The notes beneath the pieces are model-generated. The model did no database searches. It was not told the DNA's origin and saw nothing but the letters and a program-made list of their open reading frames with translations. Made by a program: the position numbers and the translations under genes. DNA of 64,000 bases from Megaustenia siamemsis. Lineage: Eukaryota; Mollusca; Gastropoda; Stylommatophora; Ariophantidae. Shown in pieces: positions 21,975 to 31,148 of the stretch. Where the stretch lies: positions 97,648,202 through 97,712,201 of the forward strand of contig JAVIAB010000124.1 in the NCBI GenBank assembly GCA_032433765.1, in the 5' to 3' direction. How positions within the stretch are numbered: position 1 is the stretch's first letter; the number at the start of each line of letters is the position of its first letter.

Positions 21975-22620
21975 ATTAATCATCATCATCAAGTACCATA
22001 CCTGCCGGCGTAGGTGATCATGTCTCTCCACAACTTTCGGTCTTGACAGTTATTTATCGTTTCTGTTGTTGACCTTCTGCCAAGCCATTCTCTTAATGTA
22101 CCTAGTATCTTTTCTCTTTGCTTTCTTCTATCACTTCGTCCCTCAATTTTCCCAGTTTTTACAATATATTCCAGATGTTCCCTTCTCATTGCATTGCAAA
22201 AAATAATGATTGTTTTTTTCCTAATTTTGGAAATTAGCTCTCTTATTGCTTTGGCCTCTTTCAGAATATTTTCATTACTCTTCTTAGCTGTTCAAGTATT
22301 CTCAACATTCTTCTGTAAAACCACATTTCTACAGCCTCCAGTGATTTTGTTGTCTATTGTCTTATTGTCTATGATGCACATACATATGTTAAGACTGGCT
22401 CTACATAACATTTAAGAATTCTCTCTTTTTCTTGTTTCTATTGTCAAAAAGGGATTGCACAGTGTCTTCCTTATTTTTTGGAAAACTGCTTTTGTCTGAG
22501 CCATTCTACATCTCACCTCTGTTGTACATCTACATCTCTCCTCTGTTGTACATCTACATCTCACCTCTGTTGTACATCTACATCTCACCTCTGTTGTACA
22601 TCTACATCTCACCTCTGTTA
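21975..22620 (-). pseudogene. RTE-like LINE (A1) 3' fragment with internal 24-bp expansion
   Basis: On the minus strand it reads from the AQTKAVFQKIRKTLCNPF-coding region (right) to the WRDMITYAGRYG end and the TGATGATGAT tail (left, about 21980). At the 5' side a 24-bp segment coding CRCTTEVR is repeated about 4.6 times (22508-22619), in phase with the old reading frame. Stops elsewhere make the copy non-functional. Confidence 0.85.
22508..22619. repeat. 24-bp tandem repeat within A1
   Basis: The unit contains ATCTCACCTCTGTTGTAC. It corresponds to the TSDGRCTTEVRCR-coding stretch that is single-copy in other A1 copies. Confidence 0.92.
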
Positions 22621-22760
22621 TAATAATACATTAACAATTATTATTTATTTAAACTTATTAATTTTGACGTTTGGGGGTATATGCAGCAGAAAAAGAAGTT
22701 ATTGTGGTATTATTTCTTTGGACTGTCCTTCATTATTTGCTTTGACTATCCTTCATTATT

Positions 22761-23536
22761 CTTAATCGCTAAGAGTGAAAATGAGTTACAAGAAATGTTG
22801 AACATTATAGTGAAAGAAAGCAAAAATAAAGGACTCAGCCTTAATAGCAAAAAGACAGAGGTAATGGTAACAACAAAGAAAAAGACATCACCTCAGTGCA
22901 AAATAAAGACAAGTGGAACAATATTAAAACAGGTAAATGAATTTAAATATCTGGGAACTTTGTTAACCTCAGACGGAAGATGTACAAAAGAGCTGAGATG
23001 CAGAACGGCTCAGGCAAAAGCAGCTTTCCAAAAAATGAGGAAGATACTATGCAATCCATTTTTGACAATAGAAACAAGAAAAAGAGTTCTTAAATGTTAA
23101 GTAGAGCCAGTCTTAACATATGGATCCAAATCATGGACAATAGGACAACAAACAAGAAAATCACTGGAGTCTGTAGAAATGTGGTTTTACAGATAAATGT
23201 TGAGAGTATCATGGACAGAAGTAGAGAGAGTATCATCTAAGAAGAGTAATGAAGATGTTCTGAGAGAGGTCAAAGCAAAAAGAGAGCTAATTTCCAATAT
23301 TAGGAAGAAACAATCATCATTTTTGTGGCCATGTAATGAGAAGAGAACAACTGGAATATATTGTAACAACTGGAAAAATTGAGGGACAAAGAGATAGAGG
23401 GAAGCAAAGATTAAAAAATAACAGGCAGCTTAAGAGAATGGCTTGGCAGAAGGTCAACAACAGAAATGATAAATAGCTGCCGAGATCGAAAGTTGTGAAA
23501 AGACATGATCACCTACGCCAGCAGGCCCGGTGCTGT
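22761..23536 (+). pseudogene. RTE-like LINE (A1) copy with 20-bp TSD
   Basis: It is 5' truncated just after the YADD box. It reads AKSENELQEMLNIIVKESK, GLSLNSKKTEVMV, KQVNEFKYLGTLLTSDGR, then the C-terminal half to MITYASRPG. A stop (at 23098) and later frameshifts break it. TTTGACTATCCTTCATTATT at 22741-22760 recurs exactly at 23537-23556. Unusually, the TGATGA tail is absent and the element ends at about CCCGGT. Confidence 0.88.
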
Positions 23537-23556
23537 TTTGACTATCCTTCATTATT

Positions 23557-24362
23557 TACTGAAGCAGACTATGTACTATTTGAGCTATATGAAGTGCAAT
23601 GTCACCGATTTAGCTATCAAATAAGTGGTGGCGCTTCCAGATTGGCCGTAATTGCCTACTTTTTCTGCACCCGGTTATAGAAGGCTTCTCCTTATACGAA
23701 GTCAAACTGCGTTTCCAGGTCACAATGCCAGACAGCCGTACACAGCTTTTGTATCCTCCCACAATTTGTTACAACATGGCTGCCCTTGGCAATAAACAAC
23801 TCTCGGTAAATACGCGGTGTGAGGTCCACGTTTCTCGGCATGATTTCTTCCGAGCTTTGGGAACTCAACAAATGAGTGGTTTATGATTCCACTCTCACCA
23901 TTTCTGCCATATTCGGCCAAGTTTACGACCCCATTCGACACTGTATGTCGATATCAATACAAACAAAGTAAAAAGGTAACCTCGAGGTTTACTTTAAAGT
24001 TAAGGCAGGTTAAATTATTTACGGTTGGTTTACAAACAGAAGCGGTCATCTTTTTTTCCGAATTGGAACATTCCAGACCAGACGTATTCGAAATATTACA
24101 GCCAACGGCTCTGGAACTGCCATGAAGTGTTTATGCAATTCGTGTTGCCAGATGGCCCCCGGGTTGTCGTGTGTTCTTGAGATCTGAGTAAATCTTTAGG
24201 GTGGCTGACTAGGGTGTTCTCGCGCGTTGGGGCGCACTGGGGCGAGTCTACCTGGGGGGCATTTGTAAACAAGTGCGTACAGGTGTGCGCGTGAGCAGTG
24301 GCTAATTTAAATATTGACGCAGACATCCCGACCCGTCTGGTAAAGCTTAATCATTATTTTTT
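23557..24362. other. Anonymous sequence, no gene supported
   Basis: Frames of 73-80 codons on both strands lack motifs. Base composition is more GC-rich than the neighbours and no repeat was recognised, so this is one of the more unique-looking stretches in the window. Confidence 0.4.
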
Positions 24363-24573
24363 ATATGCCTGGTAGCCACGTTGACATATTAGCTTGATCC
24401 TTTGTTTATATATATATATATAATATAATGATCATCATCATCAAGTGCCATGCCTGGTAGCCACGTTGACATATTAGCTTGATCCTTTGTTTATATATAT
24501 ATATATATAATGATCATCATCATCAAGTGCCATGCCTGGTAGCCACGTTGACATATTAGCTTGATCCTTTGTT

Positions 24574-24629
<56 letters not shown>

Positions 24630-24658
24630 ATATAATGATCATCATCATCAAGTGCCAT
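24363..24658. repeat. 82-127-bp tandem triplication with (TA)n
   Basis: Three units, starting near 24365, 24450 and 24532, each read ATGCCTGGTAGCCACGTTGA, then CTTGATCCTTTG, then (TA)n, then a GATCATCATCATCAAGTGCC block. The last block is the complement of the A1 tail. The fourth ATGCCTGGTAG at 24659 leads into a real A1 copy. Confidence 0.88.
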
Positions 24659-25140
24659 GCCTGGTAGCGTAGGTGAGCATGCCTGACCACAACTTTCGAT
24701 CTCGACAGTTATTTATCATTTCTGTTGTTTACCTGTCAAGTAATTCTCTTAAGCTGTCGGGTATCTTTTCTCTTTGTTTTCCTCTATCTCTTCGTCCCTC
24801 AATTTTCCCAGTTGTCACACTATAACCAGCTGTTCCCTTCTCATTACATGGCCAAAAAATTATAACTGTTTCTTCCTAATATTTGAAATTAACTCTCTAT
24901 TTGCTTTGACGTCTTTCAGAACGTCAGAAAAAAAGAACGTTTTTATTACTCTTCTTAGCTGTCCATTGTATTCTCAACATTCTTCTGTAAAACCACATTT
25001 CCACAACCTCCAGTGATTTTCTTTTCTGTTGTCCTTTAGTCCATGCTTCTCATCCATATTTTAAGACTGGCTCTACATAATATATAAAAACTATTTTTCT
25101 TGTTTTTGTTGTTAAAAATAGATTGCACTTTTTGATATAA
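24636..25140 (-). pseudogene. RTE-like LINE (A1) 3' fragment, minus strand
   Basis: The minus strand reads the A1 C-terminal half and the TGATGATGAT tail at 24636-24650. It has a small internal duplication near 24918-24940 (AACGTCAGAAAAAAAGAACG) and several stops. It is 5' truncated near 25140. Confidence 0.82.
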
Positions 25141-25348
25141 TGATATATAGGTAAGAAAAACATACATATTTATCTGTGTAGAAAGGGCTCCTGCCTAAAC
25201 CATAAGCTTATTTTCCAATTCAGATCATTTCTAAGATTATATATATATTATGTACATTTAATCATTCTTAATCTTTATCCCATGACAATGGGGATTATTG
25301 GGATAATGATAATAGGCTAAATCTATATCAACAGAAATAAGAAAGTGA
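25141..25348. other. Anonymous AT-rich spacer
   Basis: Nothing recognised. Confidence 0.35.
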
Positions 25349-25563
25349 GTGATTCTCACGTATGGAAGTGAATCATGGACAGTAGACAAACAAATGAAAA
25401 GACGATTAGAGGCCACAGAAATGGGTTTTCTCAGAAGAATGTTGAAAGTTCCCTCGACAGCAGAAAAGACCAATGAGGAAGTTCTCAAAGAGGCCAACAC
25501 AAAAATTGGAGTTCCTAAAAATCATCAGAAATAAACAATAAACATTTTTCGGGCACATCATGA
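25349..25563 (+). pseudogene. RTE-like LINE (A2) internal fragment
   Basis: Reads ILTYGSESWTVDKQMKRRL, then MGFLRRMLKVPSTAEKTNEE, then a frameshift, then the HIMRR codons. It stops at ATGAGAAGA, where another A2 copy begins. Only this internal piece is present. Confidence 0.82.
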
Positions 25564-26535
25564 GAAGATGGCAACAAACAGCAGCTATACGAATTAACAA
25601 CCAAACAGGACAATTCCAATATATAAAACAAGGAGTCAGACAAGGCTGTGTTCTGTCACCGGACTTGTTTTCACTTAACAGCGAATATATTATGAGATCA
25701 ATAGTAGACAAAAAAGGAATTGAAGTCAACGGTCACAATATAAATAATTTGCGATATGCGGATGACACAGTCTTAATAGCAGAGACAGAGAACGAACTAC
25801 AAGAAATGATAGACATAATAGTAGAAGAAAGCAACAAGAAAGGTCTCAGTCTGAATAGTAAGAAAACAGAAGTAATGGTTATATCGAAGAAACAATCATC
25901 ACCATCATGCAGCATAAAAATAAACGAGACAAATCTAAAACAAGTGCAACGTTTCAAATACTTGGGCACAATAATTACATCAGATGGGAGATGCACCACA
26001 GAAATAAAAAGCAGAATAGCTCAGGCCAAAATAGCATTTAAGAAAATGAAAAATATCTTATGCAACAAATCTATGTCAATAAAAATGAGAAAGAGAGTTC
26101 ATCAGTGCTATATAGAACCAATTCTGACTTATGGAAACGAATCATGGACAGTAGACAAACAAATGAAAAGACGGTTAGAGGCCACAGAGATGGGATTTCT
26201 CAGAAGAATGTTGAAAGTTCCCTGGACAGATAAAAAGACCAATGAGAAAGTTCTCAAAGAGGCCAACACAAAAAGGGAGCTCTTAAAAAACATCAGAAAG
26301 AAGCAATCAACATTTTTGGGGCATATCATGAGAAGAGGAAAGTTGGAATACTTGGTTACAACTGGCAAAATAAAAGGAAAGAGAGATCGCGGACGACAAA
26401 GAGAGAAAATACATGATAGCTTGGTGTCATGGCATGGAAAACAGTCAACAACAGAACTGATACGATGCACTGTAGATAGAAGATTGTGGAGGGACATGAT
26501 CACCTACGCCAATCGGCAGGGTACATGATGATTTA
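25564..26535 (+). CDS. RTE-like LINE (A2) reverse transcriptase, 5'-truncated but open
   Basis: A 322-codon frame (25560-26528) is open to its natural stop. It lacks the endonuclease and the first RT blocks, starting at WQQTAAIRINNQTGQF. It keeps IKQGVRQGCVLSPDLFS, an intact catalytic YADDTVLIAE, GLSLNSKKTEVMV, FKYLGTIITSDGRC, then the C-terminal region ending RRLWRDMITYANRQG. The first ATG at 25560 lies in the preceding fragment, so it is a chance start. The element ends in an ATGATGAT tail. In a complete element this protein would perform target-primed reverse transcription. This copy lacks too much to be active alone but is recent, since it has no internal stop. Confidence 0.85.
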
Positions 26536-26604
26536 TGTAACCGTATTTTCTTGTTAACTGACATATTGATTAGTAATCTAACACATAATTTAAATATTAT
26601 CTAC

Positions 26605-26663
<59 letters not shown>
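26536..26663. repeat. AT-rich spacer and (TA)n microsatellite
   Basis: Plain AT-rich sequence to about 26607, then about 27 copies of TA to 26662. Confidence 0.9.
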
Positions 26664-26665
<2 letters not shown>

Positions 26666-27114
26666 AAAAAGAGTTCTTAAATATTACGTAAAGCCAGTCT
26701 TAAAATATGGATGCCAATTATGGACAATAGGACAACAGACAAGAAAATCATTGAAGTCTGTAGAAATGTGGTTTTACAGAAGAATGTTTTGAGAGTACCA
26801 TGGGCAGCTAAGAAGAGTAATGAAAATGTTCTGAGAGAGATCAAAGCAAAAAGTGAGCTAATTTCCAAAATTTTGAAAAAATAATCATCATTTTTTGGCC
26901 ATGTAAAGAGAAGAAAACAAGTGGAATATATTATAACAACTGGAAAAATTGAGGGACGAAGAGATAGAGGAAAGCAAAGAGAAAAAAAATAATAGACAGC
27001 TTAAGAGAATGGCTTGGCAGAAGGTCAAAAACAGAAATGATAAATAGCTGCCGAGATCGAAAGTTGTGGAGAGACATGATCATCTATGCCAGCAGGCCCG
27101 GTACTTGATGATGT

Positions 27115-27116
<2 letters not shown>
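26664..27116 (+). pseudogene. RTE-like LINE (A1) 3' fragment inserted in (TA)n
   Basis: Begins at the RKRVLKYYVKPVLKYG-coding region and ends with ATCATCTATGCCAGCAGGCC and a TTGATGATG tail. Frameshifts are present (for example after FYRRMF). (TA)n abuts both ends, so the copy probably landed inside a TA tract. Confidence 0.85.

Positions 27117-27158
<42 letters not shown>
27117..27158. repeat. (TA)n microsatellite
   Basis: About 21 TA copies between the A1 tail and LINE E. Confidence 0.9.
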
Positions 27159-27161
<3 letters not shown>

Positions 27162-27175
27162 CATAATTCTATTAA

Positions 27176-29542
27176 TCTTTCTCCATTCTAGAAAATTTAG
27201 TTATAGGTGGGACATTATTTCCACACAAAAATATTCACAAAACAACATGGATATCTCCTGATGATAAAACCTCCAATCAAATTGACCACCTATGTATTAA
27301 ACAACAATTCAGATCATCATTAATAGATGTAAGAGCTTACAGAGGTGCTGATGTTAATAGTGACCACAACCTGTGCATTGGGAAAATAAGATTAAAATTT
27401 AGAAACCAACAGAAGAGGTCAATTACACATAAAATTGATAGTCATAAACTGAAAGATGAAGCCATAAAGGAAAAGTTTAACATAGAGCTAAGTAATTGTT
27501 ATACAGCACTCGGTGAAATAGACTTAGATATCAATGAGATGTGGGACTCACAGAGCAAAATACTAATGACAGCAGCAGAAGCAAGTGCTGGACTGAAGAA
27601 AATGGAAAAACGAGCTTGGATCTCAGACACCACGTGGAAATACATCAAAGAAAGAAGAGAAGCGAAGAGAGCCATGACTAATGTAAAGACAGATCTTGGA
27701 AAGGTTCTGGCAAAAGCAACATACAAAGAATTAGACAACAAAGTGAAAAGTTCAGCAAGAAGAGATACAAGAGCTTATATAGACAATTTGGCAGAGAAAG
27801 CAGAAACAGCTGCAATTACAGGAGACAGCAGAACTCTTTATACTGTGCAAAAGATGCTGACAAACACCTATACATCCAGTGGAACACCAATTCTAGACAA
27901 ATCTGGATCAATGCTAACAACAAGCGCAGACATAAAAGCCCGTTGGGCGGAACACTTCAAAGAAATTCTTAACCGTCCACTACCCCACAGTTTAATAGAT
28001 TTTGAAACTGAAACACCAGCAGCAGAATTAAATGTAAATTTAGATGACTTCACCTTGAGTGAAATAGAAACCACCTTAAAGCTTATGACCAATAACAAGG
28101 CTGCTGGAGAGGATAAGTTAACAGCTGAGATCCTCAAGGCAATTGATAGCCATAATCTAATACATCTCCAAAAAATGTTCAACATCATTTGGAAAACAGA
28201 GAAGACGCCTCATAAATGGAAAAAAGGAATCATTGTTAAGATCCCAAAAAAGGGCAATCTTAGAGATTGTAACAACTGGAGAGGCGTGACACTTTTGTCA
28301 GTTGCCTCAAAGTTATTCTGCAAAATCATCCTAAATAGAATACAGGATTCAATAGATACAGTAATGCGTGAAGAACAGGCTGGGTTTAGAAAAGGGAGAA
28401 GCTGTATTGACCACATTTTCACTCTACGACTTATATTGGAGGAACACATTGAAAAGCAAAAACCTTTTGTACTTAACTTCATCGACTTCAAAAAAGCATT
28501 TGATAGTATTCATAGAGATTCTTTGTGGAAAATTCTGAAGCAATATGGTTTACCATCAAAAATCATAAATATTATCAAAGACATGTATGATGGTTACACA
28601 TGTGCAGTTCGAACAGAGGAAGGACTGAGCGAATGTTTCCCAATAGAAACTGGGGTTAAACAAGGATGTATTTTATCGCCCTTGTTATTTGGAATTGTTA
28701 TGGACTTCATAATGAAGAAATGCTGCACTGGTAATAAAGGCATCGAATGGATACAAGGAGACCATTTGGAGGACCTCGACTTTGCTGATGACATAGTCCT
28801 CATCAGCAGTCAGATAAAAACGATGCAGGAAAACACAAATGAACTATCATCAATAGCCAGCAAAATTGGGCTTGAGATCAATCATGAAAAGACTAAAGTC
28901 ATGACTAGTTTAATTCCAACAGGTGACAAAATATACATGGAAAACAAACCAGTAGAAGAGATCGATCACTTTATCTATCTTGGAAGTCACATTGATCGAG
29001 AAGGGGATACGAGCAAAGAAATTAAAATCAGAATAGCTAAAGCAGCAATGTCTTTCAGAAGCCTTGAAAAGTTGTGGAAATCAAAACTTATCAGCACAAA
29101 CACAAAACTTAGGCTATTCAAATCAAATGTACTATCAACCCTTACGTATGCGTGTGAAAGCTGGAAAACAACAAGAGATATAGAAACAAAGTTGAACGCA
29201 TTTGAAAATAAATGTCTAAGGAAAATACTTGGAATAGCATGGAACGAATTCAAAACAAATGAGGAAATTAGAGAAATCGCCAATCAACCACTAATATCTT
29301 CAGTAATAAAGAAAAGACGATGGTCATACGTTGGACATGTGATGAGAAGAGATAATAACCGAATAGCAAAGCAAGCCCTCATATGGGAAACAACAGGTAA
29401 AAGAAAAAGAGGAAGACCCAGGGAGACACTGAGAAGAACATTGATGAGAGAGGCAAGAGCAGCAGGAGTCGGCTCCCTCAATGAGATAGAACTGCTTGCA
29501 CAGAACAGAGACAGATGGCGAGATTTGATAAAATATCTTTAA
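27176..29542 (+). CDS. LINE family E: endonuclease C-terminus plus complete reverse transcriptase
   Basis: An uninterrupted 788-codon frame (stop at 27173 to stop at 29540). I start at the frame opening because homology begins upstream of the first in-frame ATG (27539). The N-terminus reads [21 protein letters not shown], then [10 protein letters not shown], the last third of an APE-type endonuclease with the catalytic Ser-Asp-His (about residue 62). A linker follows. The RT blocks are [13 protein letters not shown] (about residue 435), [15 protein letters not shown], then catalytic FADD (about residue 536). The C-terminus has the basic [13 protein letters not shown] and [11 protein letters not shown] stretches. 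Family members nick DNA and reverse transcribe their own RNA at the nick. The first two thirds of the endonuclease are lost, so this is a 5'-truncated but well-preserved copy. I do not assign a named clade. A host gene is very unlikely. Confidence 0.88.
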   Translation, partial: SFSILENLVIGGTLFPHKNIHKTTWISPDDKTSNQIDHLCIKQQFRSSLIDVRAYRGADVNSDHNLCIGKIRLKFRNQQKRSITHKIDSHKLKDEAIKEKFNIELSNCYTALGEIDLDINEMWDSQSKILMTAAEASAGLKKMEKRAWISDTTWKYIKERREAKRAMTNVKTDLGKVLAKATYKELDNKVKSSARRDTRAYIDNLAEKAETAAITGDSRTLYTVQKMLTNTYTSSGTPILDKSGSMLTTSADIKARWAEHFKEILNRPLPHSLIDFETETPAAELNVNLDDFTLSEIETTLKLMTNNKAAGEDKLTAEILKAIDSHNLIHLQKMFNIIWKTEKTPHKWKKGIIVKIPKKGNLRDCNNWRGVTLLSVASKLFCKIILNRIQDSIDTVMREEQAGFRKGRSCIDHIFTLRLILEEHIEKQKPFVLNFIDFKKAFDSIHRDSLWKILKQYGLPSKIINIIKDMYDGYTCAVRTEEGLSECFPIETGVKQGCILSPLLFGIVMDFIMKKCCTGNKGIEWIQGDHLEDLDFADDIVLISSQIKTMQENTNELSSIASKIGLEINHEKTKVMTSLIPTGDKIYMENKPVEEIDHFIYLGSHIDREGDTSKEIKIRIAKAAMSFRSLEKLWKSKLISTNTKLRLFKSNVLSTLTYACESWKTTRDIETKLNAFENKCLRKILGIAWNEFKTNEEIREIANQPLISSVIKKRRWSYVGHVMRRDNNRIAKQALIWETTGKRKRGRPRETLRRTLMREARAAGVGSLNEIELLAQNRDRWRDLIKYL

Positions 29543-29630
29543 AAGAAAACTGCTAGAACAAAAAAATCCATATAGGAGAAGGTGTATCTTGGTCTACGCC
29601 CTATGGGCCGGTTACGGCTCGAAAGGTCAA
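29543..29630 (+). mobile_element. LINE E 3' untranslated tail
   Basis: Short 3' region containing CCCTATGGGCCGGTTACGGC, followed immediately by (TA)n. Confidence 0.6.
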
Positions 29631-29631
29631 T

Positions 29632-29714
<83 letters not shown>
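29631..29714. repeat. (TA)n microsatellite
   Basis: About 40 TA copies between LINE E and SINE-B. Confidence 0.95.
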
Positions 29715-29718
<4 letters not shown>

Positions 29719-29978
29719 TAAAGTACCCCAGTTACGCCAAGTGGCGTATAGGGAATATGGTGTTAGTGACCATAAATTTTACAGACCTTCGGCACATGAT
29801 TTTTGGTGTAATGTGGTCGGTATTACGCCCGTGCCGCTTTACTTTCCCAGAAAAAATTCCGGTACCCATTAAAAGCTGGGTGAACTGGAATCCGTCGTTT
29901 GGGATCGGACCCTACATCTTGTCCTTTGTAGTCCTGTTCACTAACCACTGAGTTATCGTGGCTCCCTATATATAGATA
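29715..29978 (-). mobile_element. tRNA-derived SINE-B, complete copy
   Basis: On the minus strand it begins with a tRNA-like head: A box TAACTCAGTGGTTAG (complement of 29941-29955) and B box GGGTCCGATCCC (complement of 29901-29912), spaced as in tRNA genes. The body has TTCACCCAGCTTTTAATGGG, then GCGGCACGGGCGTAATACCG, then the conserved CATGTGCCGAAGGTCT block and a near-palindromic CGCCACTTGGCG. The 3' end is a TACTTTACTTTTATA stretch at the (TA)n. It reads about 263 bp and is the reference for the truncated copies at 7003 and 15824. Confidence 0.88.
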
Positions 29979-30096
29979 TATCCAATGTTTAGAATATGAT
30001 CTACATAAATAGTGAGAAACCCTATGACTATATAAATGAGAGGTCGTGTTCGATCTTGTAACTACATGTACAACATTTACACAGAGACTTTCAAGA

Positions 30097-30098
30097 TA
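30097..30098. repeat. TA target-site duplication, left
   Basis: TA at 30097-30098 pairs with TA at 30441-30442. Uninterrupted units of the array show one TA at the same position (AAGATAGAAG), so the empty site is visible in cis. Confidence 0.9.
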
Positions 30099-30440
30099 TA
30101 GGGTGTTTATAAAGTCTCACTACACTTGGTATCTAGGTCAATTTGAAAAAAATGTTTATGACGTCATCACAATATGTGCTCAATGGTAAGTTCACTTGTT
30201 GCGACAGTTTTCTTAATGACTTGTCTGGACTTTTAAGGATTCTGTCTTGGATATCTAAACATATTTCATCATTCACAGCAGGCCTACCAGATCGTGGAGC
30301 ATCTTCCACATTTCCAGTAGCAATAAACTTATTCAACAAATTTCATTGACAGTGGGAGCACATATTGTGATGACGTCATAAACATTTTTTTTTCAAATTG
30401 ACCTAGATACCAAGTGTAGTGAGACTTTATAAACACCCTG
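30099..30440 (-). mobile_element. Tc1/mariner-type non-autonomous element (internal deletion)
   Basis: A 342-bp element with terminal inverted repeats of about 80 bp. It begins TAGGGTGTTTATAAAGTCTC and ends with the complement, whose outermost base reads C. The arms match almost perfectly, including TATGACGTCATCACAATATG. It is flanked by a TA duplication, the signature of the IS630/Tc1/mariner superfamily. The interior on the minus strand (30133-30339) encodes FIATGNVEDAPRSGRPAVND and KSLRKLSQQVNLPLSTY, the N-terminal helix-turn-helix region of such transposases. The catalytic DDE/D domain is missing, so it is a deletion derivative that would need a transposase in trans. Confidence 0.9.
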
Positions 30441-30800
30441 TAGAAGAAGGTAATTAACTACAACATTTACACAGAGACTTTCAAGATAGAAGAAGGTAAT
30501 TAACTACAACATTTACACAGAGACTTTCAAGATAGAAGAAGGTAATTAACTACAACATTTACACAGAGACTTTCAAGATAGAAGAAGGTAATTAACTACA
30601 ACATTTACACAGAGACTTTCAAGATAGAAGAAGGTAATTAACTACAACATTTACACAGAGACTTTCAAGATAGAAGAAGGTAATTAACTACAACATTTAC
30701 ACAGAGACTTTCAAGATAGAAGAAGGTAATTAACTACAACATTTACACAGAGACTTTCAAGATAGAAGAAGGTAATTAACTACAACATTTATAAAGAGTA

Positions 30801-30937
30801 GCAACCATGTATTCAATATATTTATTGTTGAAATTACAAAAAAAAATCGCTTTAATATTTGGAAATGTAAATGACATGATATGCTGCTGAATAATTTTGC
30901 GTTCTACTAATAACATTTAAGTAAGTGGGTATGCCTT
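30801..30937. other. Anonymous spacer
   Basis: Nothing recognised. Confidence 0.35.
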
Positions 30938-31148
30938 ATCATCATCAAGTACCAAGCCTCCTGGCGTAGGCGATCATGTCTTTTCACAACTTTTGATCTC
31001 GACAGTTATTTATCGCATTTTGATGTTAGAGCTTCAACCAAGTCATTATCTTATGCCGTCTGGTATCTTTCCTCTTTGCTTCCCCCCATCACTTTGTGCC
31101 TCAATTTTCCCAGTTCTCACAATATATTCCAGCTGTTATCTTCTCATT
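30938..31148 (-). pseudogene. RTE-like LINE (A1), 3' end of interrupted copy
   Basis: The minus strand reads the end of the A1 protein and the TGATGATAAG tail (about 30938-30950). It joins the body at 32864 once the nested A2 copy is removed. TTATCTTCTCATT at 31136-31148 recurs exactly at 32864-32876. Confidence 0.85.

Larger units (their letters stand above)
30057..30800. repeat. 46-bp minisatellite, interrupted by a transposon
   Basis: The unit is 46 bp and contains ACAACATTTACACAGAGACT and GAAGAAGGTAATTAAC. One unit lies left of the insertion (30057-30098) and about 7.7 nearly identical units lie right of it (30441-30800). Confidence 0.93.
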
